DNA of 41,487 nt from Massilia cavernae. GTDB lineage: Bacteria > Pseudomonadota > Gammaproteobacteria > Burkholderiales > Burkholderiaceae_D. The notes beneath the pieces are model-generated. The model did no database searches. It was given only the letters and a program-made list of their open reading frames with translations, and had not been told where the DNA came from. Both the position numbers and the translations under genes were made by a program. This document shows, piece after piece, positions 1 through 9,011 of this stretch. The DNA lies in the NCBI RefSeq assembly GCF_003590855.1, contig NZ_QYUP01000109.1:1-41487 (forward strand), in the 5' to 3' direction. Position 1 is the stretch's first letter, and every line of letters starts with the position of its first letter.

Positions 1-535
1 GGCCGCCGCTCAAGGGCACCGTGAAATCCGGTTCCGGCGGCGGACGGCGCTTGATCGACTGGCGGAACAAGGCGATATAGGTGTCGAGCGCGGTGTCGCG
101 CGACATCGGCGGCTGGGTCCGGCCCAATGCGCGGCCGCCCGATTCCAGCTGCAGTCTCCCGTTCCAGCGCAGCGTCGTATTCGGCGGCAGCGCCCGGATA
201 TCGCGGAAAGGGGTGTCGTCGCCGATGAAGAATCCAAGCCGGAAGAATACCGACAGCGCTGGTTCATCCAGCGCGCAGCTGGCGCCGGCCTCCAGCAGGC
301 GCGGAATGGAAGACGAAATGGCGAATTCGCCATCCCGGCACGTATAGTAAATCGGAAACATGCCGTAACGGTCGTTTCTGGCGGTGAGGCAGCTGCCATC
401 CCAGGTCCAGTTTGCATAGATGCCGTCCACGGCGCCGTCGCTGCGCTCCAGGCGGTGGCCCAGCGCGCATGCGGGCTGGCCGCGAACTACAAATTTTCCC
501 GACACACTTCTGATGCTGAGAAACGAATCGTTCAT
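1..535 (-). CDS. Asparagine-synthetase-like protein, N-terminal part (runs off window)
   Basis: The reading frame opens at an ATG at 533-535 (MNDSFLSIRS) preceded by an AGGAA ribosome site and stays open to the left edge, giving 178 residues. The order is that of asparagine synthetase B relatives: a class II amidotransferase-like fold (DRYGMFPIYY near residue 58, then FFIGDDTPFRDIRALPP), ending in VPLSGG, the start of the SGGxDS ATP-pyrophosphatase loop. The residue after Met1 is Asn, so the Cys2 nucleophile needed for glutamine hydrolysis is absent; the protein should use free ammonia or form an amide or lactam from an internal amine, as lasso-peptide cyclases do. It could equally be a polysaccharide-linked amidotransferase. 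The family is secure, the substrate unknown, and the C-terminal half is outside the window. Confidence 0.8.
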   Translation of the reverse strand, partial: MNDSFLSIRSVSGKFVVRGQPACALGHRLERSDGAVDGIYANWTWDGSCLTARNDRYGMFPIYYTCRDGEFAISSSIPRLLEAGASCALDEPALSVFFRLGFFIGDDTPFRDIRALPPNTTLRWNGRLQLESGGRALGRTQPPMSRDTALDTYIALFRQSIKRRPPPEPDFTVPLSGG

Positions 536-612
536 ATCGGTTCCTGTTATCGCGTATGTAGTTTGGGCGCTGACCGTTGAGTTTTATTGTAAATCAAAGA
601 GTGACTAGTTGT

Positions 613-798
613 TTAAAAAACAGCGCGCCCGATGCAAGCCCAGGCATCGCCCCGGGCATGCAGCTTCACCCACGGAAATATTGTTGTAAATATGCCACCA
701 GACTCCCCGCCTGGCGTACTGCAGAGATGCGCATTTCCGATTATTAATATTCTTTCGGAAATAGGGCAATAATCGTTCCCGCTTGCATCTCGTAACAT
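613..798 (-). CDS. Possible small peptide gene upstream of the AsnB-like gene (doubtful)
   Basis: A 61-codon frame begins at an ATG at 796-798, with a GTG alternative at 820-822. It ends 77 bp before the asparagine-synthetase-like start and lies in the same direction. A purine-rich stretch precedes the ATG and a TATATA element lies at about 832-837. The middle reads ERILIIGNAHL followed by CSTPGGESGG: a Thr two residues before a Gly, as in lasso-peptide precursors. There is no Asp or Glu at positions 7-9 after that Gly, so standard lasso ring closure would not work. No family is recognised. The frame may be chance; it is listed because a precursor gene would be expected here if the neighbour is a RiPP cyclase. 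Confidence 0.15.
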   Translation of the reverse strand: MLRDASGNDYCPISERILIIGNAHLCSTPGGESGGIFTTIFPWVKLHARGDAWACIGRAVF

Positions 799-895
799 CT
801 TTCCGTTTCTCAATTTCCCCACGTTTCTTATATAGTGGCAACGCTAACTCAGCAGTACTCCGGATCTGCATCCGCCAAGAAAATAAAATTGCATC

Positions 896-929
896 GAGAG
901 AATATGTATATTCTAGTACATATTCTTTC
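896..929. repeat. 34-bp imperfect inverted repeat, possible operator
   Basis: GAGAGAATATGTA (896-908) and TACATATTCTTTC (917-929) are inverted copies, 12 of 13 positions matching, around an 8-base spacer. The spacer carries a further TATTCT, so the hexamer AGAATA/TATTCT occurs three times. There is no T tract, so an operator is likelier than a terminator. It sits upstream of the possible minus-strand small ORF and about 520 bp from the lipoprotein start. Confidence 0.5.
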
Positions 930-1057
930 CGGACAGATCTTTCCATTCATTATTCAACGGCAACTCGCTCTGCCAACCGAGTTGGAGGATATTTTATTTC
1001 CGATTGGAAAACATGACAGAAGACTTATTATTGGTAGCAATTAGCAATAAGCTGTAA

Positions 1058-1092
1058 CTTCACGCTAATAATTCGTATCTTCGCGCTAATAA
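1058..1092. repeat. Two 14-bp direct repeats 21 bp apart
   Basis: CTTCACGCTAATAA (1058-1071) and CTTCGCGCTAATAA (1079-1092) differ at one base. Their starts are 21 bp apart, close to two DNA turns, so a protein bound to both would lie on the same face of the helix. This is consistent with an activator or repressor site. No regulator is identified. Confidence 0.45.
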
Positions 1093-1451
1093 CCGATAAC
1101 ACGCGCGCAACAAAACCAGCAGTCCAGATAGCCCGCATGTGTTTTCAACACGTTTAAAGTTCTCGCAGGAAAATGTGTTGTATCTCAAAAAAAACACAAA
1201 TTGCCGTCGTTTTTTGCATTTTCTTGCTGTGTGGATATTTTAATTGCCCACAATACGCAGTTAGAATGAATTCATCCGGTGCCGCAAAGCAACGCGGGGC
1301 CGACGAACAGTGTGTCTTATCTAAGTTATTGCCTGGCCCACTGATAACCGTTTGACAAATAGTGGGTCCGGAGCGTGAACAGGGCTTTCTCAATTGCCAG
1401 ATTCCGCGCAGACACTTTCTGCCCGTTAATCCATTTACAGAGACAATTTAC

Positions 1452-4400
1452 ATGATCGACAATAAACGCCGTACTTTCCTGCGCACTTCGTCCGCCCTTG
1501 CCGCTACCGGTGCATTGACCGCTTGTGGCGCCGGCAGCAGCCCTGAAGAACTGGGGAACCAGTTCGCCTCCGGCGTCGTGTTCAGCGAAGTACCGACGCC
1601 AACCGGCCCGGGGACCGGCACAGCCGCCACGGTCCCCGGCGCCAGGTTCACCGTGATGAGCACGACCGGCCAGAGCTCGGTACCGTTCTGCCTCGGTTTC
1701 GCATTCCGCCGCGGCGACGTGATTTCCGGCCGTACCGTGGTGTCCGACAAGGGCACCCTGCAAATGACCGTCAAGAACCGCTGGCCCGACGGCTCCGTGA
1801 AGTTCGCCGTGCTGGCCGGCCAGGCCGCGGTGAGCGGCACCGCCGCCACCACGATCAACGTCAGCAGCGCAGCTGCGACCACCACCACTGCTGCGGCAAT
1901 CACCACTGCGGCCCTGAAAACCGGCGGCGCCGTCGCTGAAGTCACTTGCGGCGCTTTCGGCACCGTACTCTGGGAAAACACCGCCTGGGATACCCCATTC
2001 CAGACCTGGGTCTCGGGCCCGGCCATGTCCTCGTTTATCTACCGCAAGCGGGTCGGCACCGACACCCACCTGGTGGCTTGGCTGGAAGTTCGCGTCTGGG
2101 CCAATGGCGCGATCGAGATGCTGCCTTGGATCGAAAACGGCTTCCTGCGCGTCGCCGCACCGAAAAACAAGAGCGCCACCTTCACATTCAAGCTGAACCG
2201 CACCCAGCGCATGTCGGCACTGATCGACCTGAAGCACCACACGCGTACTCCGCTGATCAAAGGCGCCGCCTTGTCGTACTGGGCAGCCACCGACATGGGC
2301 GTGATCGCACGCCAGGACTCCGCCTACCTGCAGTCGACCGGCCTGGTTCCTTCCTACTTCGGCCAGCTGGCCGCCGGCGCCGCCGTGCTGAACGGCCTGG
2401 TGACGACCTACACGCCGCTTCAGGCAGGTAACTTCTACTACGACGAAGACAACATGGCATCGTCAGGTTACCAGACCCCGATCGGCATGCTGCCGCAGCA
2501 CGACGTGGCTTACCTGATCTCCGACCTGCCGGTAACGTATGGCGCCCTGGTCCGCAACGGCTTTTCCGCCGGCCGCTGGGCCATCCACTACCGTGACGAA
2601 ACCACCAACCGTCCACTGCGATTCAGCCGCTACCCAACGCTGAACATTGGCGACAACGAGGGCTTCAAGGACGTTGGCGGTTCGACCAACGGTCAGTACA
2701 CGCCGACCCCGACCGGCGGCAACCCGCCGGGCTGGGACGTCGCGCACAGCCCATCGGTCGGCTTTCTCGCCTACCTGGCAACCGGCCGCTGGTACTTCAT
2801 GGAAGAGGTTCAGTTTGCGACCACCGCCAACTATCTGGGGAACGGCGACAACGAGTTCCTGCGCACCGGCAGCAAAGGCCTGGTGCAGTCCGCCGTCGGC
2901 GCATGGCAGACCCGCAGCTGCGCATGGGACTGGCGCGCCCGCGTCCAGGCCTGTGCGTCACCCCGGACGACGACACCGCACTGCGTTCCGAGTTTATCGC
3001 CTCGGTCGAAGCGAACATCGAACACTTCCACGGCCGCTATGTGGCGCAGGCGAACAACCCGTTCGGCTGGATCAAGCCAGGCGAAGGCTACGACGACACG
3101 ATCCGCATCGCCGCCCCATGGCAGCAGGACTTCGTTACCGCCGCCTTCGGCTATTCGGTATCGCTGGGCTTGCCGATCGCGGCGACCGCCAGCACCAAGC
3201 TGAGCGCCTTCTTCGCATGGAAAGCGAAGAGTGTGGTCGGTCGCCTCGGCACCCGCGACGGTTTCTGGTATGTCAACGCCGTGCCGTACACGATGATGAT
3301 CTCGCCAAGCAACACGCCTGACTACGATACCGGTACCGGCCCTTGGTACCAGAACGAAAAGCAGGTCTACGACGCAACCTATGCAGTCGTTCCAGAATGG
3401 CAAGGTACGACGGAAGGCGTGCTCGCAGGCCAATACATGCCTGGCGAAACCGCACTGTGGGGCAACCTGGTACCTGCAATCGCCTATGCTGTAGAGCATG
3501 GCGTGCCTGGCGCCCAGGAAGCGTACAACCGCGTGACCAGCACCAGCAACTGGCCGGAAATGATCGCAGCCTTCAACGTCAACCCGGTCTGGGGTGTCAA
3601 GCCGGCCCGCTACACCGCGCCGACGGTCCCGGTGGTACCGCCGGTGGTACCGCCGGTGGCACCGACCGAGCCGATTCCGCCGACTGAGCCGACCCCGCCG
3701 CCAACGGGTGGCGATCCGACCTGGTTGCAGGGCAAGCCGCTGAACCAGTGGATCGAGATTCCTGGTACCTCCGGCGCAGGCGGTGCGGCAGTGGACGCTT
3801 ACAACGGGATTGCGTATAACGAGCTGACCAACGAGATCCTGATCGCTGGCGCGGGCGGCCACATGGATTCCTACGATAACCGCGTGGTATCGCTGAAGCT
3901 GACGGACAATGCGCCGGTCTGGCGCCTGCGCAGGGCTGCAAGTACCCAGGTCCGCATGGATGCCCCGTACTATGCCGATGGCAAGCCGATCTCGCGCCAT
4001 CTGTACAGCAGCATGCACTTCGTGCCGCAGGTAAATCGCCTGATGCTGTTCGGTGTGTTCGGCGCCTACGGTAATGCCTACACCTTCGCCACGGTCGACG
4101 GCTTCAACCTGGACACGAACACCTGGGATCCGGCAGGTACCTGGGCCAACATGCCGGCCGGCGGCGACCTGGGTGCGGCAAAGATCCGCAGCACCGGCGA
4201 GGTATTCAGTACCGACCTGGCGCGCTGGTCGCCGCAGACCAAGACTTGGACCCGCCCGATCACCACTCGTACGGCGGACGAGGTAAGGTTCCCGATCGCC
4301 CACGATTCGCAGCGTAACCAGCTGTTTACGCTGAACTGGGGCGATGGCCAGGGCTACGGCGCGGAGGCGCTCCAGGCCAGCCGGATTCCGGTCAACGGTA

Positions 4401-4735
4401 CGCAGCAGATCGCGGTCCGCTTCAACGCCAGCACCGCCCTGACCACGTTTGCCGCTGAAAGGCCGGCATACGCAGGCATGGACTACGATCCGGTCAACGA
4501 CCGCTTCATGTTCTACTGTGGCCAGGGAGCAGGTGCCGGCCGGGTGTACATCGTGAAGCCGAACGCGACCAACATGTGGGACATGAGCATCCTGGCGCCG
4601 ACCAGCACCAAGCGTCCTCCGGCAACCCCGGGCGACGGCGTGCACAACCGGTTCCGCTACATTCCGGCGCTGCGTGGTTTCCTGCTGATGCCGTCGGGCA
4701 GCTCGAACCTGTTCTTCCTGCGCACCTCGGCTTAA
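1452..4735 (+). pseudogene. Tat-exported lipoprotein with C-terminal propeller-like domain, frameshifted
   Basis: Translation from the ATG at 1452 begins with a twin-arginine signal (KRRTFLR, residues 5-11) and a lipobox LTAC with Cys25. The frame is good to about position 2950 and then becomes junk. The continuing protein is in the next frame from about 2951 (LCVTPDDD) to the stop at 4735. One extra C within GGCCTG at 2948-2953 would restore a single product of about 1094 residues. The N-terminal half carries RWPDGSVKFAV, which resembles the entry domain of PcRGLX/YetA-like polysaccharide lyase relatives. A Val/Pro/Thr-rich linker (about 3628-3710) leads to a Kelch- or galactose-oxidase-like C-terminal half. 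The restored protein would sit at the cell surface or in the periplasm and could act on polysaccharide; no catalytic residues were identified. The lesion may be a real mutation or a sequencing error, because both halves keep normal coding character. Confidence 0.75.
3631..3666 (+). repeat. 12-bp tandem repeat encoding Val-Pro-Pro linker
   Basis: GGTGGTACCGCC occurs at 3631-3642 and 3643-3654, with a diverged third copy GGTGGCACCGAC at 3655-3666. It encodes a PPVVPPVA-type linker, followed by two 18-bp units encoding TEPIPP and TEPTPP. It is a flexible spacer between the two halves of the lipoprotein and is likely to vary in length between strains. Confidence 0.8.
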
Positions 4736-4739
4736 TCGT

Positions 4740-5894
4740 TCAGCTGTGCGGCGGCGTACCGGCGCCGCCGCCCGGCTGGTCCGAATGCAGCCACGCGCGG
4801 ACGGCTTTCACCAGCCGTCCAGCCGATTCCCGCGCCAGTCCGGCCAGTCCGGACAGCGCGCGCGGGTTGTAGGCGATGATGCCCCGGCGGTCGCGCCGGT
4901 GGCTCATCCACGTTTTCTTGTACGGGTCCTCCCCGATCAGGTAGTCCACTTCCCCCACCTTGTCGACATCGATCACATGCTGCATCAGCAGTGCCGTGAC
5001 CAGTGTGCCCGGCGAGTACGCCTTGAATTTCTCGTCATACGCGACCTTGTAGATTTCGGCGCGCCCGTGCGCGACGATCCACACCTGGGCGGCGACCGGC
5101 TCGCCGCCGAGCCACGCCAGTCCGAGGCGCAGGTAGCCTTTCGCAGCGCAGCTTTGGACCAGTCCCGGCACGAAAGCGGGGAACGGCTCCGGTTTCTTCC
5201 AGCTTGCGGCATACACGCGCTCATACGCTTCGATCGCGCCCGGTAAATCGTCGGGGCCGGTGACGATTTCCAGCACGCCGCCGTCGTTGGCGAATTTCTT
5301 GCCCATCCTGCGGATCGTGTTCCTCTGCGTACTGCTGCGCTGGGCGAGGTACTTGTTCCAGTCGAACGACACCGGCAGGTACCAGTTTCCGAAGCTGAAA
5401 TACTCGAACGGCAGCCATCCCTTGAGGCGCATCGCGCCGAGCAGCGTGCGGTACGCCTCGCCCCCGGCATCCATCGGCGCCAGCATCAGCGAAGACAGCG
5501 GGCGGAACTCGCGGTTCAGTGCCGATAGCAGCGGCAGCAGGCCGGCCGCCGTCACCCCGGGCGCGAGGACCGGTTCATACAGGCTGGTGTAAAAATTGGA
5601 CAGCGACGTGAGCCGCCAGCCGAGGCGCTCCTTTTCCGCCCGCAGCGGCATGACCGCCCGCACCTGCCCCTTGTTGCGCAGCACGTAGAAACGCACACCC
5701 GGGTCGTCCGCGTATACCGCCGCGACCAGGTTGCGATACCAGCAAAGGCCCAGGCCGACATTGCGTTTTTCAGCCTCGTGCATGAAACCTTGCACATCCG
5801 CGGGCAGGGCGTCCGGATGCGCGAACACCTCGACGGTGCCCGGGTCGGTGGCAGCGGCAAGCGGCGCCAGCGGCATGGCCGTCCCGCCGCTCAT
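4740..5894 (-). CDS. FemAB/BioF2-like GNAT acyltransferase of the EPS operon
   Basis: The 384-residue product belongs to the GNAT-like acyltransferase group (Acetyltransf_6, BioF2-like) related to FemAB aminoacyl/acyl transferases. Recognisable segments are SSTQRNTIRRMGKKFAND near the middle, then AYERVYAASWKKPEP and AEIYKVAYDEKFKAYSPGTLV, typical of the acyl-donor-binding half. The start at 5894 was chosen because its ATG overlaps the stop of the upstream aminotransferase gene (ATGA). No signal peptide is present, so it should act in the cytoplasm. As the last gene of the ligase-decarboxylase-amidotransferase operon, it is a candidate for transferring an activated group onto an amino sugar or lipid-linked precursor. 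The specific substrate is unknown. Confidence 0.8.
   Translation of the reverse strand: MSGGTAMPLAPLAAATDPGTVEVFAHPDALPADVQGFMHEAEKRNVGLGLCWYRNLVAAVYADDPGVRFYVLRNKGQVRAVMPLRAEKERLGWRLTSLSNFYTSLYEPVLAPGVTAAGLLPLLSALNREFRPLSSLMLAPMDAGGEAYRTLLGAMRLKGWLPFEYFSFGNWYLPVSFDWNKYLAQRSSTQRNTIRRMGKKFANDGGVLEIVTGPDDLPGAIEAYERVYAASWKKPEPFPAFVPGLVQSCAAKGYLRLGLAWLGGEPVAAQVWIVAHGRAEIYKVAYDEKFKAYSPGTLVTALLMQHVIDVDKVGEVDYLIGEDPYKKTWMSHRRDRRGIIAYNPRALSGLAGLARESAGRLVKAVRAWLHSDQPGGGAGTPPHS
4748..4771 (+). terminator. GC-rich hairpin just after the lipoprotein stop
   Basis: GCGGCGGCG (4748-4756) and CGCCGCCGC (4763-4771) form a perfect 9-bp stem around TACCGG. It lies 13 bp past the lipoprotein stop and inside the 3' end of the convergent acyltransferase gene. 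There is no T tract, so termination is only a possibility. Confidence 0.3.
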
Positions 5895-7078
5895 GCCAGC
5901 ACCTCGGCTACGAGCGAGGTCATCCATCGCATCTGCTCCCGGGTCAGGTCCTGGTGGCATGGCAGGTGCAGAAGGTGGGTGCGGTAGCGCGCCGCCACCT
6001 CGCTGCCGGACACCGCCATGTCGTCCCAGCGCCAGATCGGCAGTCCTGCTTGCTTGAGCAGGAAGAAAGATGGATTGGGCATGTTGATTTCAAGGGGGAA
6101 CATATAGGGCACGCAATCGGGCGCCAGTTCCGGAAACAGCGCGCGTGCGCCGCGCAGGCCGGCGACGGCCGCGTTCCATTGCTGGTAATGCTCGCGGCGG
6201 CGGCGGATGAGCGGGGTCAGCCGGGTGCGCCGCATGACCCAGCGCGACAGGCCAAGGCTGGCCTGTTGTTCGCAGGCGCGTTCGTACAGGGGCGAGGGCA
6301 GGGCGCCGGATTCGGCGACCACCGTGCCGAACTCGAGCCTGCCTGCTTGCGGCAATGGCAGCGGCGGCCCGGCCTGGCGCGCCAGGCGGCTGCGCTCCCA
6401 TGCCCGCTTCAACGCCCTGAGCTCGTCCAGCATGCCGCTTGACGCCGGCGGCGACGACGGAACCGCGGCGCTCCACAGCACGCCGCCGTCTTCGCAGGCG
6501 AAAAATTTGTAGGGGCTGGCGACGACGGCGCGGCCGGCCTGCGTCCGCGCGGCCGGCGCGCGCCTGGCGGCAAGCTGCCAGGCATGCGAGCAATCCTCGA
6601 CCAGGGCCATGCCGTGCGCCGCGCACAGCGCTGCGAGCTGGTCCACCAGCGCGGCTGGCTGCTCGACGCCGAAATAGTGCGGCAGGACCAGCGCCCTGGC
6701 CGCGACGCCGGGCGCCGCCAGCAGCGCCCGAATGCTGTCCAGGTCGGGCGTCAGGTCGCTGCCGATGTCGTAAAAGCGTACCGCGCCGCCAAGCGCGAGC
6801 GCGGGATCCATCATGGTGCGGCAATGGTAGGCCGGCGCCAGCAGCGCGCCGGCCGGACCCACGCCGGCGCTGCGGTAAGCCTCGTGCAGGGCATAGCGCC
6901 CGCGCGAGAAGTGGCGCACCCCCGGTCCCTCGAACAGCGCGGGGTCGGGCGCATCGCCGCCGCCAAGGCTCAGGGCTGACCATCGAAACGCCGGCAGCAG
7001 CGGCGCGAACGGGCGCGGGAATCCGCAACTGGCCGGGTCGAACCGTTGGTATTCCAGCGTGGATGCGGTCGGTTTCAT
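5891..7078 (-). CDS. DegT/DnrJ/EryC1/StrS-family PLP aminotransferase
   Basis: The 395-residue protein has the fold type I layout of sugar aminotransferases. Asp of EDCSHAW (161-167) should contact the pyridine nitrogen, and Lys191 in SPYKFF is the predicted Schiff-base lysine, followed by the family Glu-Asp-Gly-Gly. Such enzymes usually aminate keto-sugar nucleotides with glutamate as donor, though some members act on other carbonyl substrates. The ATG at 7076-7078 is 23 bp after the amidotransferase stop; the frame is open further upstream only as a shadow of that gene. Its product would supply an amino group for the acyltransferase encoded next. The sequence is divergent from typical ArnB or PglE proteins, so the substrate cannot be named. 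Confidence 0.82.
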   Translation of the reverse strand: MKPTASTLEYQRFDPASCGFPRPFAPLLPAFRWSALSLGGGDAPDPALFEGPGVRHFSRGRYALHEAYRSAGVGPAGALLAPAYHCRTMMDPALALGGAVRFYDIGSDLTPDLDSIRALLAAPGVAARALVLPHYFGVEQPAALVDQLAALCAAHGMALVEDCSHAWQLAARRAPAARTQAGRAVVASPYKFFACEDGGVLWSAAVPSSPPASSGMLDELRALKRAWERSRLARQAGPPLPLPQAGRLEFGTVVAESGALPSPLYERACEQQASLGLSRWVMRRTRLTPLIRRRREHYQQWNAAVAGLRGARALFPELAPDCVPYMFPLEINMPNPSFFLLKQAGLPIWRWDDMAVSGSEVAARYRTHLLHLPCHQDLTREQMRWMTSLVAEVLA

Positions 7079-7101
7079 GGGCCAGTCACCGGTGGTGTTG
7101 A

Positions 7102-8952
7102 TCAGCCCCGCTGCGCTTCGCGCTGCCGGAACCACTGCTCCATCATCATCAGGACCCACACCATGGTGCCGTGGTAGCCGGCGTGTTCCTCCAGGTGCTG
7201 GCCGACCAGCGCGTCGATGAATTCCGGGCGCACGATGCGGCGCGCCTTGAGCCCGGTCAGGCTGTCGAGCGCCAGTTCCTGCAGCGGCTTGTGCTTCTGC
7301 AGCCAGACCCCGAACGGCAGCCCGAAGCCGTGCTTCTGCTTGGTGATGATCTGGTCCGGCAGGAAGCCGCGCAGCGCCTCCTTGAAGAACCAGCGCAGCT
7401 GGGTGCCGTTCAGCTTCTGGCGCGCGGTCAGGCGCGACGAGAAGGCCACCATCTCGTCCGACAGGAAGGGGAAGGCGACTTCCATCGCCGCCAGCTCGCA
7501 GGCCTTGACCACCTTCGGCAGGTCGTTGTCGGCCAGGGTGATCTTCAGGTCGAGCGCCAGCATGCGGTTGATCAGGCTCGACGCATCGCTCTGGGCGTAG
7601 GTGTGGGCCAGGCTGGCGAGCGGCGCATCGGTGTCGGCGCTGGCCAGGAAGTCGTCGGTGAAGACTTGCGACGGACCGAAGCGTCCCAGCAGGTTGTAGG
7701 TTTCCAGCCGCGCCGGCATCGGCACCGAGGCTTGCTCGATGTAGCTGCGCGCCTTGCGGATCAGCTTGATATTTTTGCCGCCCGGGAAATTGAACACGGC
7801 CGGCTCCAGCAGGGCCTTGCGCAGCATGCCGGGCACCTGCTCGTACATCGCGAAGATGTGCTGCTTGGAATAGCGTTCGTTGCCGCCGAATAGTTCGTCG
7901 CCGCCGTCGCCGCCCAGCATGCGGGTGACGCCGTCGGCCCCGGCCATGCGCGCGCAATAGAAGGCCGGCACCGCCGAAGCATTGCCGAAGGGCTGGTCGA
8001 ACACGGCCGCGATGCGCGGGATGGCGTCCACCACGTCGTCCGGCGTGACATAGTATTCGTGGTGGCTGGTGCCGAAGTGGCGCGACGCCAGGCGCGCATA
8101 CGACATCTCGTCGTAGCCTTCGGCCTCGAAGCCGATCGAATAGGTGTTGGCCGGCTTGCCGCCGACTTCGCACAGAATGCCGGCGATGGTCGAACTGTCG
8201 GTGCCGCCGCTGAGGAAGGCGCCCACCTGCTGGCCGCCGGACGCTTCGCGCACGCTGTTGCGCAGGATCTGGCGGAACTGGTCCTTCAGCTGGCTTTCAT
8301 CCTGCTCCGGCCGTTCGCGGAACACCATGCGCCAGTAGGCGCGCTTGTTGATGCGCCCGTCCTTGAAGCGCAGGTATTCGCCCGGCAGCAGGCGTTCCTG
8401 GCCGCGGTACACGGTGCCCGGACCGGGCACCATGTGGAAGTAGACATAGTTGTACAAGCCCTGCGGGTCGATCACGGCCGGCGTCAGCGGATGGCGCACG
8501 ATCGCATCGGCCGAGGAGGCGAACACCAGCGCGCCGGCGGCGGCCTGGTAGCTCATCTGCTGGGTGCCCATGCGGTCGATCGCCAGCAGGGCTTCGCCGC
8601 GCGGCTCGTCCAGGATGCACAGCGAAAACGCGCCGCTCAGCGAAGCGCATACGCTGTCCGGGTCGCGCCGCCAGGCCTGCGCCAGCGCTTCGGCCAGGCC
8701 GTCGCCGCCAAGCTGCGCCGGCCCGGCGCCAGCCAGCGCCGGTTGTCCCCACAGCGCCACGGTCAGCCCGTCGTTCTGGTACAGGTGGGCGCTTGGGCCC
8801 AGCGCCGCCACCGCGGCGGCGCTGCGCGCTCCCTGCAGCGCGCGCACGGGGGTGGCGTCGAACGCCGCCAGCGGCGCCGCCATGTTTTCGATCAGGACCC
8901 GGTTGTCCGCCGCGCCGGTTCCATGGCCGATCCAGCCGCACAGCCCACTCAC
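7102..8952 (-). CDS. Asparagine-synthase-type amidotransferase, exosortase A-associated locus
   Basis: The 616-residue protein has an N-terminal class II amidotransferase domain and a C-terminal ATP-pyrophosphatase synthetase domain with an intact PP-loop SGGTDSS (248-254) and GGDGGDELFGG. It would adenylate a carboxylate and convert it to an amide. The chosen GTG start at 8950-8952 has an AGGGA ribosome site 7 bases upstream. It puts the expected N-terminal nucleophile at Cys5 (MSGLCGWIG) instead of Cys2. A CTG at 8941-8943 would give Met-Cys-Gly. Either start choice or loss of glutaminase activity explains this. It lies between the PLP decarboxylase (59-bp gap) and the aminotransferase. Confidence 0.88.
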   Translation of the reverse strand: MSGLCGWIGHGTGAADNRVLIENMAAPLAAFDATPVRALQGARSAAAVAALGPSAHLYQNDGLTVALWGQPALAGAGPAQLGGDGLAEALAQAWRRDPDSVCASLSGAFSLCILDEPRGEALLAIDRMGTQQMSYQAAAGALVFASSADAIVRHPLTPAVIDPQGLYNYVYFHMVPGPGTVYRGQERLLPGEYLRFKDGRINKRAYWRMVFRERPEQDESQLKDQFRQILRNSVREASGGQQVGAFLSGGTDSSTIAGILCEVGGKPANTYSIGFEAEGYDEMSYARLASRHFGTSHHEYYVTPDDVVDAIPRIAAVFDQPFGNASAVPAFYCARMAGADGVTRMLGGDGGDELFGGNERYSKQHIFAMYEQVPGMLRKALLEPAVFNFPGGKNIKLIRKARSYIEQASVPMPARLETYNLLGRFGPSQVFTDDFLASADTDAPLASLAHTYAQSDASSLINRMLALDLKITLADNDLPKVVKACELAAMEVAFPFLSDEMVAFSSRLTARQKLNGTQLRWFFKEALRGFLPDQIITKQKHGFGLPFGVWLQKHKPLQELALDSLTGLKARRIVRPEFIDALVGQHLEEHAGYHGTMVWVLMMMEQWFRQREAQRG

Positions 8953-9011
8953 TGCGGAATCCCTGCAAATTCAGTCATGACTATTCCTCGCTAGGCTTGC
9001 TAATTAGATGT

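Larger units (their letters stand above)
536..1451. other. A+T-rich intergenic region between divergent genes
   Basis: This 0.9 kb stretch separates the divergent asparagine-synthetase-like gene and the lipoprotein gene. Its base composition is clearly more A+T-rich than the flanking genes. No recognised protein family was found in any frame. It contains a 34-bp imperfect inverted repeat (896-929), a 7-bp perfect inverted repeat (CAACTCG at 961-967 with CGAGTTG at 978-984), paired direct repeats (1058-1092) and one weak small reading frame on the minus strand (613-798). It probably holds the promoters of both flanking genes. Confidence 0.6.

Noticed and set aside
613..798. Standard lasso-peptide precursor
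   Set aside because: The Thr-x-Gly junction is present but no Asp or Glu is found at core positions 7-9, so classical ring closure is impossible.
1230..1400. Sigma-54 promoter before the lipoprotein gene
   Set aside because: GG and GC pairs are present (in GTGGATATTTTAATTGCC and GGCTTTCTCAATTGC) but are spaced by 11 bases instead of 10.
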